A stretch of 64,000 nucleotides of DNA from Palsa-504 sp963834685 (GCA_963834685.1 CAWICW010000032.1:276711-340710), one strand, 5' to 3'. Counted from the first letter of the stretch, positions 52,674-61,609 are shown. Notes: generated by a model not told the origin, from the letters alone. Translations and numbers: made by a program.

Positions 52674-53480
52674 TCAGCCGGAGTGGCGCTGCAGGAAGTC
52701 CAGCGTCTGGGTGTTGAACCCCTCCACGTCCTCGTAGATGGCGGCGTGCGCGCAGTCCTCGAACACGATGAGCTCGGTGTTCGCGATCCCCTCGGTCAGC
52801 GGCGCCGCGAAGCGGGTTGAGGTCACGATGTCGTGCCGCCCGTAGGTGATCAGGGTCGGGGCCTGGATCGAGCCGAGGATGGCCGTCGCGTCGTGCGCCA
52901 GCACCGCACCGGACTGCCGGATGAACGCGTCCACCGGCGGCATCGGGCGGCCGCGGACGAACTCGGCCAGGGCGTCGACGTACTCGGGCCGGGCGGCGTA
53001 CAGCTCCGGGGTCAGGCAGAACGGGAAGATCGACTGGATGACCATTTCGGTCACGCTGTCCAGAGCCTCGGCTACGATCCGCCAGCCCTCGACGATGACG
53101 CTCAGGAACGGGTCGGTCTTGTCCCAGGCGCTGTGCAGCGACAGCGTCTTCGCCAGTTCCGGGTACTTGGCCGCTAGCCACGTGCCGGCCGACGCGCCCA
53201 GCGAGACTCCGAAAATGTGCGCCGGGCCGACGCCGGCGGCCTGCATGAACGCCGCGATGTCGTCGGCCAGCAGCTCCGTGGTGTACTCGCCTTCCGGCTT
53301 GCTGGACAGTCCCGCGCCGCGCAGGTCCACGCTGTAGCAGGTGAAGTGCTTGGCGTATTCGGCCACCTGGAACGCGTAGCAGGCCTGGTCGGCCGCCAGG
53401 TACGGGATGAGGACCATCGGCTCGCCCTCGCCCTGCACCTCGTAGTTGATGTCGATCCCGTTCGCCTGCACCACTGGCAT
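52674..53480 (-). CDS. alpha/beta hydrolase
   Basis: The 268-residue hydrolase has the nucleophile elbow FGVSLGASAGTW, the acid in TYGRHDIVTSTR and the His in DCAHAAIYED, a full catalytic triad. The oxyanion region VLIPYLAADQACY precedes it. The closest look is to epoxide-hydrolase/lactonase-like family members with a small lid. It is transcribed alone, after a terminator-like hairpin. Confidence 0.92.
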   Translation of the reverse strand: MPVVQANGIDINYEVQGEGEPMVLIPYLAADQACYAFQVAEYAKHFTCYSVDLRGAGLSSKPEGEYTTELLADDIAAFMQAAGVGPAHIFGVSLGASAGTWLAAKYPELAKTLSLHSAWDKTDPFLSVIVEGWRIVAEALDSVTEMVIQSIFPFCLTPELYAARPEYVDALAEFVRGRPMPPVDAFIRQSGAVLAHDATAILGSIQAPTLITYGRHDIVTSTRFAAPLTEGIANTELIVFEDCAHAAIYEDVEGFNTQTLDFLQRHSG

Positions 53481-53545
53481 CGTTGCCCTCCCGAGTCCGG
53501 ACCTTCCTCGATCCTAGGCGTCGGACGCCCGGGTCGATGGCCCAC

Positions 53546-53567
53546 CGTGCCAGCAAGAGCTGGCACG
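53546..53567. terminator. hairpin after the molybdenum-oxidoreductase operon
   Basis: CGTGCCAGC-AAGA-GCTGGCACG is a perfect 9-bp stem with a four-base loop, between the DUF6510 gene stop (53613) and the hydrolase start (53480). It probably ends the long minus-strand operon. Confidence 0.7.
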
Positions 53568-53612
53568 ACGTCACATCGGCCCGGCCACCCGGGCCGCGCC
53601 ACGCCGGGGCGG

Positions 53613-53873
53613 CTAGCTCAGGCTGGCCAGGCCGCGCAGGTCGACGCAGGTCACGCCGCGGACCTCGACGAACACCATCAGCACGTTGTCGCACACGCGG
53701 CAGCGGACCACCGTGCCCAGCTTCGGCTGGTACACCGCCATCTCGGCCACCTGGCCCGCCGTCCCGCACACGCCGCAGGCTCCCACCGCCGTGGTCATCT
53801 CGGTACCGAACAGCTCGATCAGCATGCCACCGATCGCGTTGCCGTCTAGGACATCGTCTTCCAGCGGTTTCAT
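53613..53873 (-). CDS. DUF6510-like zinc-ribbon protein
   Basis: The 86-residue protein has two CxxC pairs, ACGVCGTAG and CRVCDNVLM, forming a probable zinc ribbon or rubredoxin-like knuckle. ATG 53873 has AGGAGG at good spacing. It follows the ferredoxin-type reductase by 25 bases. Actinobacterial genomes often place such a protein after a sulfite-oxidase-like enzyme and its reductase; it may carry electrons or metal for them. Confidence 0.75.
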   Translation of the reverse strand: MKPLEDDVLDGNAIGGMLIELFGTEMTTAVGACGVCGTAGQVAEMAVYQPKLGTVVRCRVCDNVLMVFVEVRGVTCVDLRGLASLS

Positions 53874-53898
53874 CAGCGACCTCCTCAAAAACCAGCGT

Positions 53899-54671
53899 TC
53901 ACGGGGTTCCCGTCGCGCCGAACCTCTCGGTCTTGACCCGCTGCGGCGGGTAGCCGAGCGCCACCAGGTCCGCGGCCACCGCCTCCACGAAGTTCGTCGG
54001 GCCGCACACATAGGCCAGCGGCGCGGAGGCCGGCGGCGCGAGGCCGGCGGCGCCACCGGCCACGCCACCTCGGCCATCATCTGCTGGTCCACCCGTCGCG
54101 CGTAACCGGTCCAGCCGGGCGGCTGCTGCCTGGTCAGCGTGTAGATCACCTGCACGCCGTCCGCCTCATGATCCAGCTCGGAACGGTAGATGACCTCCGC
54201 CTGACTGCGCACCGAGTACAGCAGCCGGACCGGGACCGAACTCCCCACCCGGGAGCGGTGCCGGATGATGGCCCGCAGCGGCACCACCCCCGAACCCCCG
54301 GCGGCCAGCAGCAGCGGCACGGAATCGGCGGAGTCACCGTCCCACACGAAGTAGCCGCCGATCGGCCCGCGGACCTCGATCTCGTCGCCCGGCTGCAGGT
54401 CCTGCGTCAGGTACGGCGAGACCTCGCCGTCGTCCAGTCGCTCGACGGTGATCGCGACCGGCTCGCCGGGCGCGGAGGCGATCGAGTAGGAACGCTCGGC
54501 CCGGTAACCGTCGTCGGCGGTGAGCCTGACGTCCAGGTGCTGCCCGGCCTGGTGTCCCGCCCAGTCCGGCACGGACAGCGAGATGGTCCTTACGCTGGCC
54601 GTCTCGTCCGTCACCGCGCCGACCGTGGCGGTCTGCCAGGTCAGTCGCCCGCGTACCGCTGTTCCCGCCAT
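53899..54671 (-). pseudogene. ferredoxin/flavin reductase, C-terminal frameshift
   Basis: ATG 54671 gives a flavin reductase: FAD motif AERSYSIASAPGEPV, then GGYFVWDG and the NAD-binding LLLAAGGSGVVPLRAII. Near 54030-54075 the frame shifts by one missing base. The other frame then supplies the expected end PLAYVCGPTNFVEAVAADLV and TERFGATG with stop at 53899. The joined protein would be ~256 residues and normal. Both halves are intact, so a sequencing error is quite possible. It overlaps the molybdopterin gene by 31 bases and would deliver electrons to or from it. Confidence 0.8.
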
Positions 54672-55243
54672 GGGTCTCCGTACATGTGGTAGCCGTACAT
54701 CTCCCAGAAGCCCGGCGTGTCGGTGTCCCGCAGCCGCAGCCCGCGCACCCACTTGGCGCTTTTCCAGAAGTACAGGTGCGGGACGAGCAGCCGGGCCGGA
54801 CCGCCGTGCTCCGGCGCCAGCGCCGAGCCGTTGTAGGAAGACGCCACCCAGGCCTTCCCGCCGGTCAGGTCGGCCACCGGCAGGTTCGTCGTGTAGCCGC
54901 CGTCGCAGAAGGCGAGCACGTAGGGGGCGTCGTACGAAACCGCGTCGAGCAGCACGTCCAGCGACACGCCGGTCCACGCGGTGTCGAGCTTGGACCACCG
55001 GGTCACGCAGTGGATGTCGACCGTGACGGTCTCGTTCGGCAGCGCCTGGAATTCCTCCCAGGTCCAGCTCGCGGGCGACCGGCCGCCCTCGATCGAGAAC
55101 GTCCAGTTGGCCAGCGGCGTGTGCGGAGTGGGTCCGGCCGACAGGACCGGGAAGTCTTTGGTCACGTACTGGCCGGGCGGGACCCGGCCGGCAGGCTCCG
55201 CCTCTTGGTGGCGGCGGTGGAAGCCGCGCGAGATCGGACTCAT
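54641..55243 (-). CDS. sulfite-oxidase-like molybdopterin oxidoreductase
   Basis: The 200-residue protein has the oxidoreductase molybdopterin fold with the molybdenum-ligand Cys in DIHCVTRWSKLD (residue ~99). It carries the conserved GGYTTNLPVADL and HGGPARLLVPHLYFWKSAKW. It lacks the dimerisation domain of full sulfite oxidases, as do MsrP/YedY-type proteins. No Tat signal is visible, so it may be cytosolic. ATG 55243 starts 10 bases after the NRAMP stop. It is the first of a three-gene set with the reductase and zinc-ribbon protein. Confidence 0.9.
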   Translation of the reverse strand: MSPISRGFHRRHQEAEPAGRVPPGQYVTKDFPVLSAGPTPHTPLANWTFSIEGGRSPASWTWEEFQALPNETVTVDIHCVTRWSKLDTAWTGVSLDVLLDAVSYDAPYVLAFCDGGYTTNLPVADLTGGKAWVASSYNGSALAPEHGGPARLLVPHLYFWKSAKWVRGLRLRDTDTPGFWEMYGYHMYGDPWREQRYAGD

Positions 55244-55253
55244 AAGGGGCAGA

Positions 55254-56570
55254 TTACGCCGCCGTCGCGAGGAGGTAGATGTTGAGTCCCACGATGAGCG
55301 CGGTGACCAGGCTCGCCGCCGCCATCATCGGCCGCCGGTTGACCAGCGATCCCATCAGCGACCGGGTGCCGGTGAAGACCAGCAGCGGGATCAGCGCGAA
55401 CGGGATGCCGAAGGACAGGAACACCTGGCTGAGGACCAGCGCGCGGGTCGGGCTGAACCCCGCCCCGATCAGGATCAGGGCCGGGATCATGGTGATCGCC
55501 CGGCGGGCGAAGATCGGGATCTGGCGGTGGATGAAGCCCTGCATGACCACCTGGCCGGACATGGTGCCGACGCAGGAGGAGGCGATCCCGGAGGCGAGCA
55601 GGGCCAGGCCGAACACCAGCCCGGTGTGCGCGCCCACGTACCGGTTCAGCCCGTCGAAGACCTGGCCCAGGTCGTTGCCCGCGCCGAACAGCCCGCGGGT
55701 GTGGAACACGGCGGCGGCCGTGGCCAGCATGGCCAGGTTGATCACGCCCGCGACGCCCATCGCGATCATGATGTCCACCATCTCGAACCGGAAGATCTTG
55801 CGCCGCGCGTCCGGGTTGGCGCCCACGATCCGGTTCTGGGTGAGCGAGGAGTGCAGGTAGATCACGTGCGGCATCACCGTGGCGCCGATGATGCTGACCG
55901 CGAGCAGGGCCGAGCCGCTGCCGGATACCTGCGGCACGAACAGCCCGTGGGCCATCCCCGATACCGACGGCCTGCTCCGCAGCATGGTCAGCCCAAAGGC
56001 CAGCACCACCACCGCCGCCAGCCCGGTCAGCGTGGCCTCGAGCCGGCGGAAGCCCCAGACCTGCAGGCCCAGGATGGTGAAGGCGGCCACGCCGGTCAGC
56101 GCGGCCGACAGCCACATCGACAGGCCGAACACCAGGTGCAGGCCCAGCGCCGCGCCGACGAACTCGGCCAGGTCGGTGGCCATCGCGATCGCCTCGGCCT
56201 GCAGCCACAGCAGCACCACCACGCGGAACGAGAAGCGGTCGCGGCACACCTCGGGCAGGCTGCGGCCGGTGGCGATGCCTAGCTTGGCGCTCATCGACTG
56301 GACGAGCATGGCCATCAGGTTCGCGGCCAGTACCACCCACAGCAGCATGTACCCGAACTCCGCACCGCCCGCCACGTTGGTGGCGAAGTTGCCTGGGTCG
56401 ATGTACGCCACCGCGGCGATGAACGCGGGGCCCAGGAACGGCAGCACCGCTCGGACCCCGCGACGTTCACCGGACAGGACCCGCTCGGCCGCCTCGATGA
56501 CGCGGACTTCGCCCGGAAGGGCGTCGTCGCCGGTCACCACCTGCCGGACGAGCGGGACCGTGTCAGCCAA
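55254..56570 (-). CDS. mntH: NRAMP-family divalent metal transporter
   Basis: The 438-residue transporter has about 11 membrane helices. The metal-binding helix 1 motif is AAVAYIDPGNFATNVAGG with DPGN intact. The helix 6 motif is GATVMPHVIYLHSSL with the MPH metal ligands. NRAMP proteins import Mn2+ or Fe2+ with protons. The start is TTG 56570, inside the end of groEL, an 8-base overlap. Its place in the diiron monooxygenase operon suggests iron supply, though Mn2+ import is equally possible by family. Confidence 0.92.
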   Translation of the reverse strand: MADTVPLVRQVVTGDDALPGEVRVIEAAERVLSGERRGVRAVLPFLGPAFIAAVAYIDPGNFATNVAGGAEFGYMLLWVVLAANLMAMLVQSMSAKLGIATGRSLPEVCRDRFSFRVVVLLWLQAEAIAMATDLAEFVGAALGLHLVFGLSMWLSAALTGVAAFTILGLQVWGFRRLEATLTGLAAVVVLAFGLTMLRSRPSVSGMAHGLFVPQVSGSGSALLAVSIIGATVMPHVIYLHSSLTQNRIVGANPDARRKIFRFEMVDIMIAMGVAGVINLAMLATAAAVFHTRGLFGAGNDLGQVFDGLNRYVGAHTGLVFGLALLASGIASSCVGTMSGQVVMQGFIHRQIPIFARRAITMIPALILIGAGFSPTRALVLSQVFLSFGIPFALIPLLVFTGTRSLMGSLVNRRPMMAAASLVTALIVGLNIYLLATAA

Positions 56571-58254
56571 CGGATGGGCCGAGCCCCAGCGACTGCGGTG
56601 TGCTCGCGTCGGGCGACGGCTGGTGCAAGCCCTCGTCCAGCGAGCCGAACTCGGTCATCAGCGCCGCGCTGCCGCCCCACGGCGTCTGCTCCTCGGCCAC
56701 CAGCGTGTTGGTGGTGAGCAGCAGGCCCGCCACCGACGCGCCGTTCTGCAGCGCGGAGCGGACCACCCGGAGCGGGTCGATGATGCCCATCTCGATCATG
56801 TTCCCATGCCGGCCCTCCAGGGCGTCAAATCCGTCATCGACACCCATGCCAGCGGTCTGGGCCACGATCTCCGCGGCCGGGTAGCCGGCGTTGGCCGCGA
56901 TCAGGTACGCGGGCTCGCTCAGCGCGCGGCGGACGATGCCGGCGCCGATCGCGTAATCCCCGCGCACCGAAAGGTCGTCCAGCGCGCCGATCGAGTGCAG
57001 CAGCGTGGCGCCGCCGCCGGCCACGATGCCCTCGGCCATCGCCGCCCGGGTGGCGGACAGGGCGTCCTCGACCCGGTGCCGGAGTTCCCTCAGCTCGGCG
57101 GGGGTGGCGGCGCCGACCCTGATCACCGCGACCTTGCCGGACAGGGCGCCGATCCGCTCGGTCAGCACGTCCTCGTCCGCGCCGAAGGTGGCCCGGCCCA
57201 GCTCGGCCCGCAGCTGGTCGAGCCGGAACGCGACCGCCTCGGCCGAACCGCCGCCGCCGATGATCGTCGTGCGGTCCGCGTTCACCCGCACCTGCCGGGC
57301 CCGGCCGAGCTGCTCGGCGGTCATCGTCTCCAGGGTGAACCCGGAGTGCTTGCTGTAGACGGCGCCGCCGGTCAGCGTGGCGATGTCCTCCAGCTTGTGC
57401 AGCCGGCGGTCACCGAACCCCGGGGCCCGCACCGCGACGCACTGGAAGATGCCGTTCACGTGGTTGTGCACCAGCATGGACAGGGCGGTGCCCTCGACGG
57501 TCTCGGCGATGATGACCAGCGGCCGCGGCGCCCGCATCACCTTGTCCAGCAGCGGCATCAGCTGCTGGACCTTGGTGATCTTCTCGCTGCACAGCAGGAT
57601 GTACGGATCGTCGACGACGGCCTCCAGGCTGGCCGGCCTGGTCACCATGTAGGGCGACAGGTAGCCGTTGTCGAACTCGAAGCCCTCCACGAAGTCCACG
57701 CCCATGCCCGGCACCGGCGCGTCCTCCACCGTGACGATGCCGCCGTCGCCCACCGTGTACAGCGCCTTGGCGATGACCCGGCCGACCGTCTCGTCGTCGT
57801 TGGCCGAGATCGCCGCCACGCGGCAGTAGTCATCCTCGGTGCTGATCGGGTGCGCCACCTTCTGCAGGTGCTCGACCAGCCGGCCGACGGCCAGGTCGAT
57901 GCCGCGCTTGACCAGCACCGGGTTGGCGCCGTCGCCGATGGCCTGCATGCCCTCCCGGATGACGGCCTGGGCGATCACCGTCGCGGTGGTGGTACCGTCG
58001 CCCACGATGTCGTTGGTCTTGATGGCCGCTTCCTTGACCAGCTGCGCGCCCATGTTCTCGAACTGGTTCTTCAGGTGGATCTCGCGCGCGATCGTCACGC
58101 CATCGTTGGTCACCACCGGCGAGCCGGTGATCTTCTCGAGGATAACGTTGCGCCCCTTGGGGCCGAGAGTCGACTTGACGGCTTCGGCCAACTGGTCCAC
58201 GCCAGCCAGCAGCAGGCCGCGAGCTTCAGCGCCGAAGCGCAGTTCCTTGGCCAT
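56563..58254 (-). CDS. groEL: GroEL-type chaperonin of the monooxygenase operon
   Basis: The 563-residue chaperonin has the ATP site VGDGTTTATVIAQAVI and the DDETVGRVIAKAL and AEGIVAGGGATLLHSI segments. The C terminus lacks the GGM tail of housekeeping GroEL and ends GLGPSVG. ATG 58254 has AGGAG upstream and follows the dehydrogenase by 11 bases. Similar dedicated chaperonins (MimG type) in propane monooxygenase clusters are needed to fold the large hydroxylase subunit, so the same role is inferred. No groES is adjacent. Confidence 0.93.
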   Translation of the reverse strand: MAKELRFGAEARGLLLAGVDQLAEAVKSTLGPKGRNVILEKITGSPVVTNDGVTIAREIHLKNQFENMGAQLVKEAAIKTNDIVGDGTTTATVIAQAVIREGMQAIGDGANPVLVKRGIDLAVGRLVEHLQKVAHPISTEDDYCRVAAISANDDETVGRVIAKALYTVGDGGIVTVEDAPVPGMGVDFVEGFEFDNGYLSPYMVTRPASLEAVVDDPYILLCSEKITKVQQLMPLLDKVMRAPRPLVIIAETVEGTALSMLVHNHVNGIFQCVAVRAPGFGDRRLHKLEDIATLTGGAVYSKHSGFTLETMTAEQLGRARQVRVNADRTTIIGGGGSAEAVAFRLDQLRAELGRATFGADEDVLTERIGALSGKVAVIRVGAATPAELRELRHRVEDALSATRAAMAEGIVAGGGATLLHSIGALDDLSVRGDYAIGAGIVRRALSEPAYLIAANAGYPAAEIVAQTAGMGVDDGFDALEGRHGNMIEMGIIDPLRVVRSALQNGASVAGLLLTTNTLVAEEQTPWGGSAALMTEFGSLDEGLHQPSPDASTPQSLGLGPSVG

Positions 58255-58265
58255 GACAGGAGCTC

Positions 58266-59291
58266 CTAGGGGACGAGAATGGCCCGGCCGCGAACGCGGC
58301 CGGCGTCCAGGTCGGCGAGGGCCTCGGCAGCCTGGCTCAGCGGGTAGATCTTGGTGTGCAGGGTGACCTTGCCGCTCTGGGCCAGGGCCATCAGCTCGGC
58401 CAGATCGTTGTAGGTACCGACGATGTTGCCGATGATGTTGCGCTCGGTCGAAATGATGTCCAGCGTCGGGATCTCCAGCGTGCCGCCGTAGCCGATGACG
58501 AAGTACGAGCCGGCCTCGCGGGTCATGTTCCACCCGTCCATCTCGGCGCCCTGCTCGGCCACGAAATCCAGCACGACGTGCGCGCCGCGACCGCCGGTCA
58601 GGTCCGCGACCGCTTCCCGCTGGCTGCCGTCGGCCACCACCGTGTGGTGTGCCCCCAGCTCCGAGGCCAGCTTGAGCGCGTCCGGGTTCGCGTCCACCAC
58701 GATGATGTTCGTGGCGGTCAGCGTGGCCAGGCACTGGATGCCGATGTGCCCCAGCCCGCCCGCGCCGATCACCACGGCGGTGGTGCCCGGGTAGAGCAGC
58801 GGGATGGCCTTGCGCACCGCGTGGTACGCGGTGATGCCGGCGTCGGCGAGCGCCGCGACATCCTGAGGGCGGGTCGAGGGATTCAGCTTGACGCAGGCCC
58901 GGGCCGACGTGAGCAGGTACTCGGCCATGCCGCCGTCTCGCGACAGCCCGGGGAACGCGCCGTTCTCGCAGTGCATGTCATCGCCCGCCCGGCAGGCGTG
59001 GCACAGGCCGTCGGTGACCAGGGGGTGCAGGATCACGGTGTCGCCAGGCTGGAGGTTGGTGACGCCGGAGCCGACCTCGTGCACCCAGCCCGCGTTCTCG
59101 TGGCCCAGGATGTATGGCAGCGGCGTGTGCATCCGCTCGTCCCACTGGCCCAGCATGATGTGCAGGTCGGTGCGGCACACCCCGGCCCCGCCGATCTTCA
59201 CGATCACGTCGAACGGGCCGCTGATCTTAGGCTCGGGTACGTCGTCGACCACCGGCATCTGGTTGAACTCGTGCAAGCGGACGGCCTTCAT
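58266..59291 (-). CDS. zinc-dependent alcohol dehydrogenase
   Basis: This 341-residue medium-chain dehydrogenase has catalytic zinc ligands in GVCRTDLH, GHENAGWVHEVGSG and the later Cys of the site. The structural zinc loop is CHACRAGDDMHCENG, and the cofactor motif is VVIGAGGLGHIGIQCLA. In propane monooxygenase clusters such an enzyme (PrmE/Adh1 type) oxidises the propanol product to acetone or an aldehyde. It overlaps the DUF59 gene as ATGA. Confidence 0.92.
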   Translation of the reverse strand: MKAVRLHEFNQMPVVDDVPEPKISGPFDVIVKIGGAGVCRTDLHIMLGQWDERMHTPLPYILGHENAGWVHEVGSGVTNLQPGDTVILHPLVTDGLCHACRAGDDMHCENGAFPGLSRDGGMAEYLLTSARACVKLNPSTRPQDVAALADAGITAYHAVRKAIPLLYPGTTAVVIGAGGLGHIGIQCLATLTATNIIVVDANPDALKLASELGAHHTVVADGSQREAVADLTGGRGAHVVLDFVAEQGAEMDGWNMTREAGSYFVIGYGGTLEIPTLDIISTERNIIGNIVGTYNDLAELMALAQSGKVTLHTKIYPLSQAAEALADLDAGRVRGRAILVP

Positions 59292-60025
59292 TGGTCTTCC
59301 TCCGGGGTCGGGGAGAGCGTCTCTCCTTGTCCTGGTGTGTCATATCTGTGCCGCAGCATGCCGCGGCAGATGCCGGAATTCGCCTCGATGCTGATCGCCG
59401 TGACCTTCGCCTTGCGCAGGTACAGCGGTACCGCGTCGGCCGAGACGGCAAACCCGGAAACCGGATCGATCAGCAGCGGGGCGTCGTCCCCGGCGGGCAG
59501 GCCGAGCTCGGCGCGGCGCTCCCGCAACCGGGACAGCGCACGAGACGGCGGCACCTCGCCCAGAGTCATCGCGAGCAGTGGCGCCGGGTCCGTACCCGCC
59601 GCGAGCAGCGGCCGGCATACCTGATCGGTGCCGGCCATCACCGCCTTGCGCAGGAAGTCGGTCCGCAGCCCGTGCAGCTCGCTGACCGCCTCGCCGTCGA
59701 ACGACTTCACGAAGCCGGCCTGGGCGGCCACGCCGTCGTTGATCGCGTCCGAGGCGAAGTGATCCTCCAGCACCACCGACGTGCGCCGCACGCCCGGCAG
59801 GACCGACACCGCGTCGTAGGCGTCGGCCACCATCAGGTAGGCGAAGTTGGGCGCGCAGAAGTACGTGGGCAGCCGCAGCCGGACCTCGGCGTCGCCGTCC
59901 GCGGAGACGGCGCACGACGCCACGAACCCGAGCGAGGTGATCGGCTCGTCGAGCTCGGGGTCGCGCACCGTCTCCAGTGCCCTAAGGAGGCGCTCCTGCG
60001 GAGCAACTTCTGGCGGAGCGCTCAT
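59288..60025 (-). CDS. DUF59/MIP18-domain protein of the monooxygenase cluster
   Basis: The 245-residue protein begins with a DUF59 (PaaD/SufT-like) domain, RLLRALETVRDPELDEPITS, followed by LGFVASCAVSADGDAEVRL and the cysteine in TYFCAPNFAYLM. The C-terminal 110 residues are unlike known domains but contain a second cysteine (NSGICRGML). DUF59 proteins help assemble iron-sulfur or metal centres. Overlaps of four bases link it to the amidohydrolase and dehydrogenase genes, supporting a shared maturation role. Confidence 0.82.
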   Translation of the reverse strand: MSAPPEVAPQERLLRALETVRDPELDEPITSLGFVASCAVSADGDAEVRLRLPTYFCAPNFAYLMVADAYDAVSVLPGVRRTSVVLEDHFASDAINDGVAAQAGFVKSFDGEAVSELHGLRTDFLRKAVMAGTDQVCRPLLAAGTDPAPLLAMTLGEVPPSRALSRLRERRAELGLPAGDDAPLLIDPVSGFAVSADAVPLYLRKAKVTAISIEANSGICRGMLRHRYDTPGQGETLSPTPEEDQ

Positions 60026-61077
60026 GCACCCGCAACCGGCTCGCCCAGGACCTCCTGCGCGCCCGGCGTGCCGGCCGACGCGGGGAGCTGGAACTCGTCC
60101 GGCACCTTGATGTCGTAGAGCTTGGCCGCGTTGAGGCCCATGATCTTCTTCTTGCCGGCCACGCCGAGGCGCGGGTAGTCGGCGAGCTCCGAGTCATCTG
60201 GCATCTCCCAGTCGACGAAGCCCTCGACCTGCCACTTCGGCTCCCAGATGCCGTAGTCGCTGCCGAACAGCATCTTGTCCTCGCCCACCCAGAACAGCAG
60301 CTCGCCCATGACCTTGGCGAAGAACTTGGGCCGCGCGTGCATCAGGCCGCCGATGACCACGGCCAGGCCGGCGTACACGTTCGGCTCCTGGGTGGCCATG
60401 AAGCAGAAGTCCTCGATCCGCGGCAGGCCCACGTGCTCGATGATGAAGTTGAGGTCGGGGAAGTCGGTCGCGCAGTGGTCGATGTCGGCGACGTCGAAGG
60501 CGTCCTTGTCCAGCGGCCAGATCGTCGGGCCCTTGTGTACGTGGACGTTCTTGATGCCGAGGTCCTGCGCGGCTTCCAGGAAGCGGTACGCCGCGGGGTC
60601 GCTCAGCTTGTACCCGCGTGACCCGTTGTTCCACTCGGCGGTGTAGAGCTTGCAGCCCTTGGAGCCGAACCGCTCGACGTCCCGCTTGAGCTGCTCGAGG
60701 CCCAAGTCACCGTCGCGGGGGTCGAACCGGGTGTTGTAGACGAACTTGCCCGGGTGCTTCTCGCCCATCAGCGCGTTGCGCTCGGTGGTGTTGAAGCCCT
60801 CCTTGTACCACTCCTTGAGGTAGGTCGGCTGGAAGATGGCCATGTCCACGTGGCCGTCCTCGAAGACGTCCTTCATCAGGTCGTCCTCGGAGTACGTCTC
60901 GAAGTGCTCCAGCGACCAGTGCGTTTCCGGCGGGCCGAGCCCCTGGTAGGCGTGGAAACACTTGATCCATCCCTCGGCGTACTTCTCCGCCCCGGGTACC
61001 CAGTTGTCGGGGCCGGCGCTCCAGTAGTGCATGTGTGCGTCTATGACGAAGTACTTCTCGCCGTTGCTCTCGTACAT
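60022..61077 (-). CDS. amidohydrolase-family TIM-barrel protein
   Basis: This 351-residue member of the amidohydrolase_2 group has the metal HxH at VIDAHMHYWSAG (residues ~12-23), with later histidines in NVHVHKGPTIWPL and IIEHVGLPRIEDF and the Asp in LFGSDYGIWEP. It is a likely metal-dependent hydrolase or decarboxylase. ATG 61077 has AAGGAGG at ideal spacing. It follows the coupling protein after a 166-base gap with a strong hairpin. Its homologues recur in propane monooxygenase clusters, where the role is not established. Confidence 0.88.
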   Translation of the reverse strand: MYESNGEKYFVIDAHMHYWSAGPDNWVPGAEKYAEGWIKCFHAYQGLGPPETHWSLEHFETYSEDDLMKDVFEDGHVDMAIFQPTYLKEWYKEGFNTTERNALMGEKHPGKFVYNTRFDPRDGDLGLEQLKRDVERFGSKGCKLYTAEWNNGSRGYKLSDPAAYRFLEAAQDLGIKNVHVHKGPTIWPLDKDAFDVADIDHCATDFPDLNFIIEHVGLPRIEDFCFMATQEPNVYAGLAVVIGGLMHARPKFFAKVMGELLFWVGEDKMLFGSDYGIWEPKWQVEGFVDWEMPDDSELADYPRLGVAGKKKIMGLNAAKLYDIKVPDEFQLPASAGTPGAQEVLGEPVAGA

Positions 61078-61101
61078 GTGCCTCCTTCGTGGTGACTTGG
61101 C

Positions 61102-61139
61102 TGTGGCACTGAGCCGGTTATTACCGGCTCAGTGCCACA
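61102..61139 (-). other. 16-bp intra-operon hairpin after prmD
   Basis: GTGGCACTGAGCCGG (61103-61117) and its exact complement (61124-61138) enclose TTATTA; one further T-A pair extends the stem to 16 bp. It lies between prmD and the amidohydrolase gene with no T-run after it. It could be an attenuator, a partial terminator or an RNA-stabilising stem dividing hydroxylase from accessory genes. Confidence 0.85.
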
Positions 61140-61243
61140 ACATGCCGCGGGCAAATATGGAAATTTCCATCTTCTGCGCGGCGGGGTGCGCGGCTCGCAC
61201 GATGCCGGGGGTACGGCCGCGCTCTGGAGTGGTCTTACCCCCG

Positions 61244-61609
61244 TCAGGACCGGGCTACCAGGTCGAAGCCGATGAACTCGGCCGCGTCCTCGGGGTTGGC
61301 GAACATGATCGTCCGGTCGTCCTCGTGGATCATCCGGCCGTAGTGGGTCGACATGTTCTCCTCGAACTCCGCGGCGTCGAACCAGCCGGGCTCCTCGCCG
61401 GCCGCCTCGGAGATCTCGTCGTAGATGAAGTCCATCCGGCCGATCGCGTCGACGCGCATCATGGACGGCAGCGGGGTCACGGTGACGTTCGGCTTGGTCG
61501 CCATCACCTGCGCGACGATCTCGCCGACCTGGTTGTTCATGAGCGTGACGCCGCACTTGTTGGACGGCGTGTTGTCGGACTTGAACGGGCTCTCTACGGC
61601 CGTGGTCAT
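61244..61609 (-). CDS. prmD: propane monooxygenase coupling/effector protein
   Basis: The 121-residue protein matches the MmoB/DmpM family of cofactor-free effector proteins of soluble diiron monooxygenases. Segments are CGVTLMNNQVGEIVAQVMAT, VTVTPLPSMMRVDAIGRMDF and DRTIMFANPEDAAEFIG. It would bind the hydroxylase and gate substrate and electron entry. ATG 61609 overlaps the prmC stop as ATGA. Confidence 0.93.
   Translation of the reverse strand: MTTAVESPFKSDNTPSNKCGVTLMNNQVGEIVAQVMATKPNVTVTPLPSMMRVDAIGRMDFIYDEISEAAGEEPGWFDAAEFEENMSTHYGRMIHEDDRTIMFANPEDAAEFIGFDLVARS

Noticed and set aside
55879..58269. Plus-strand open frame of ~800 codons
   Set aside because: It is antisense to NRAMP and GroEL genes that carry complete family motifs.
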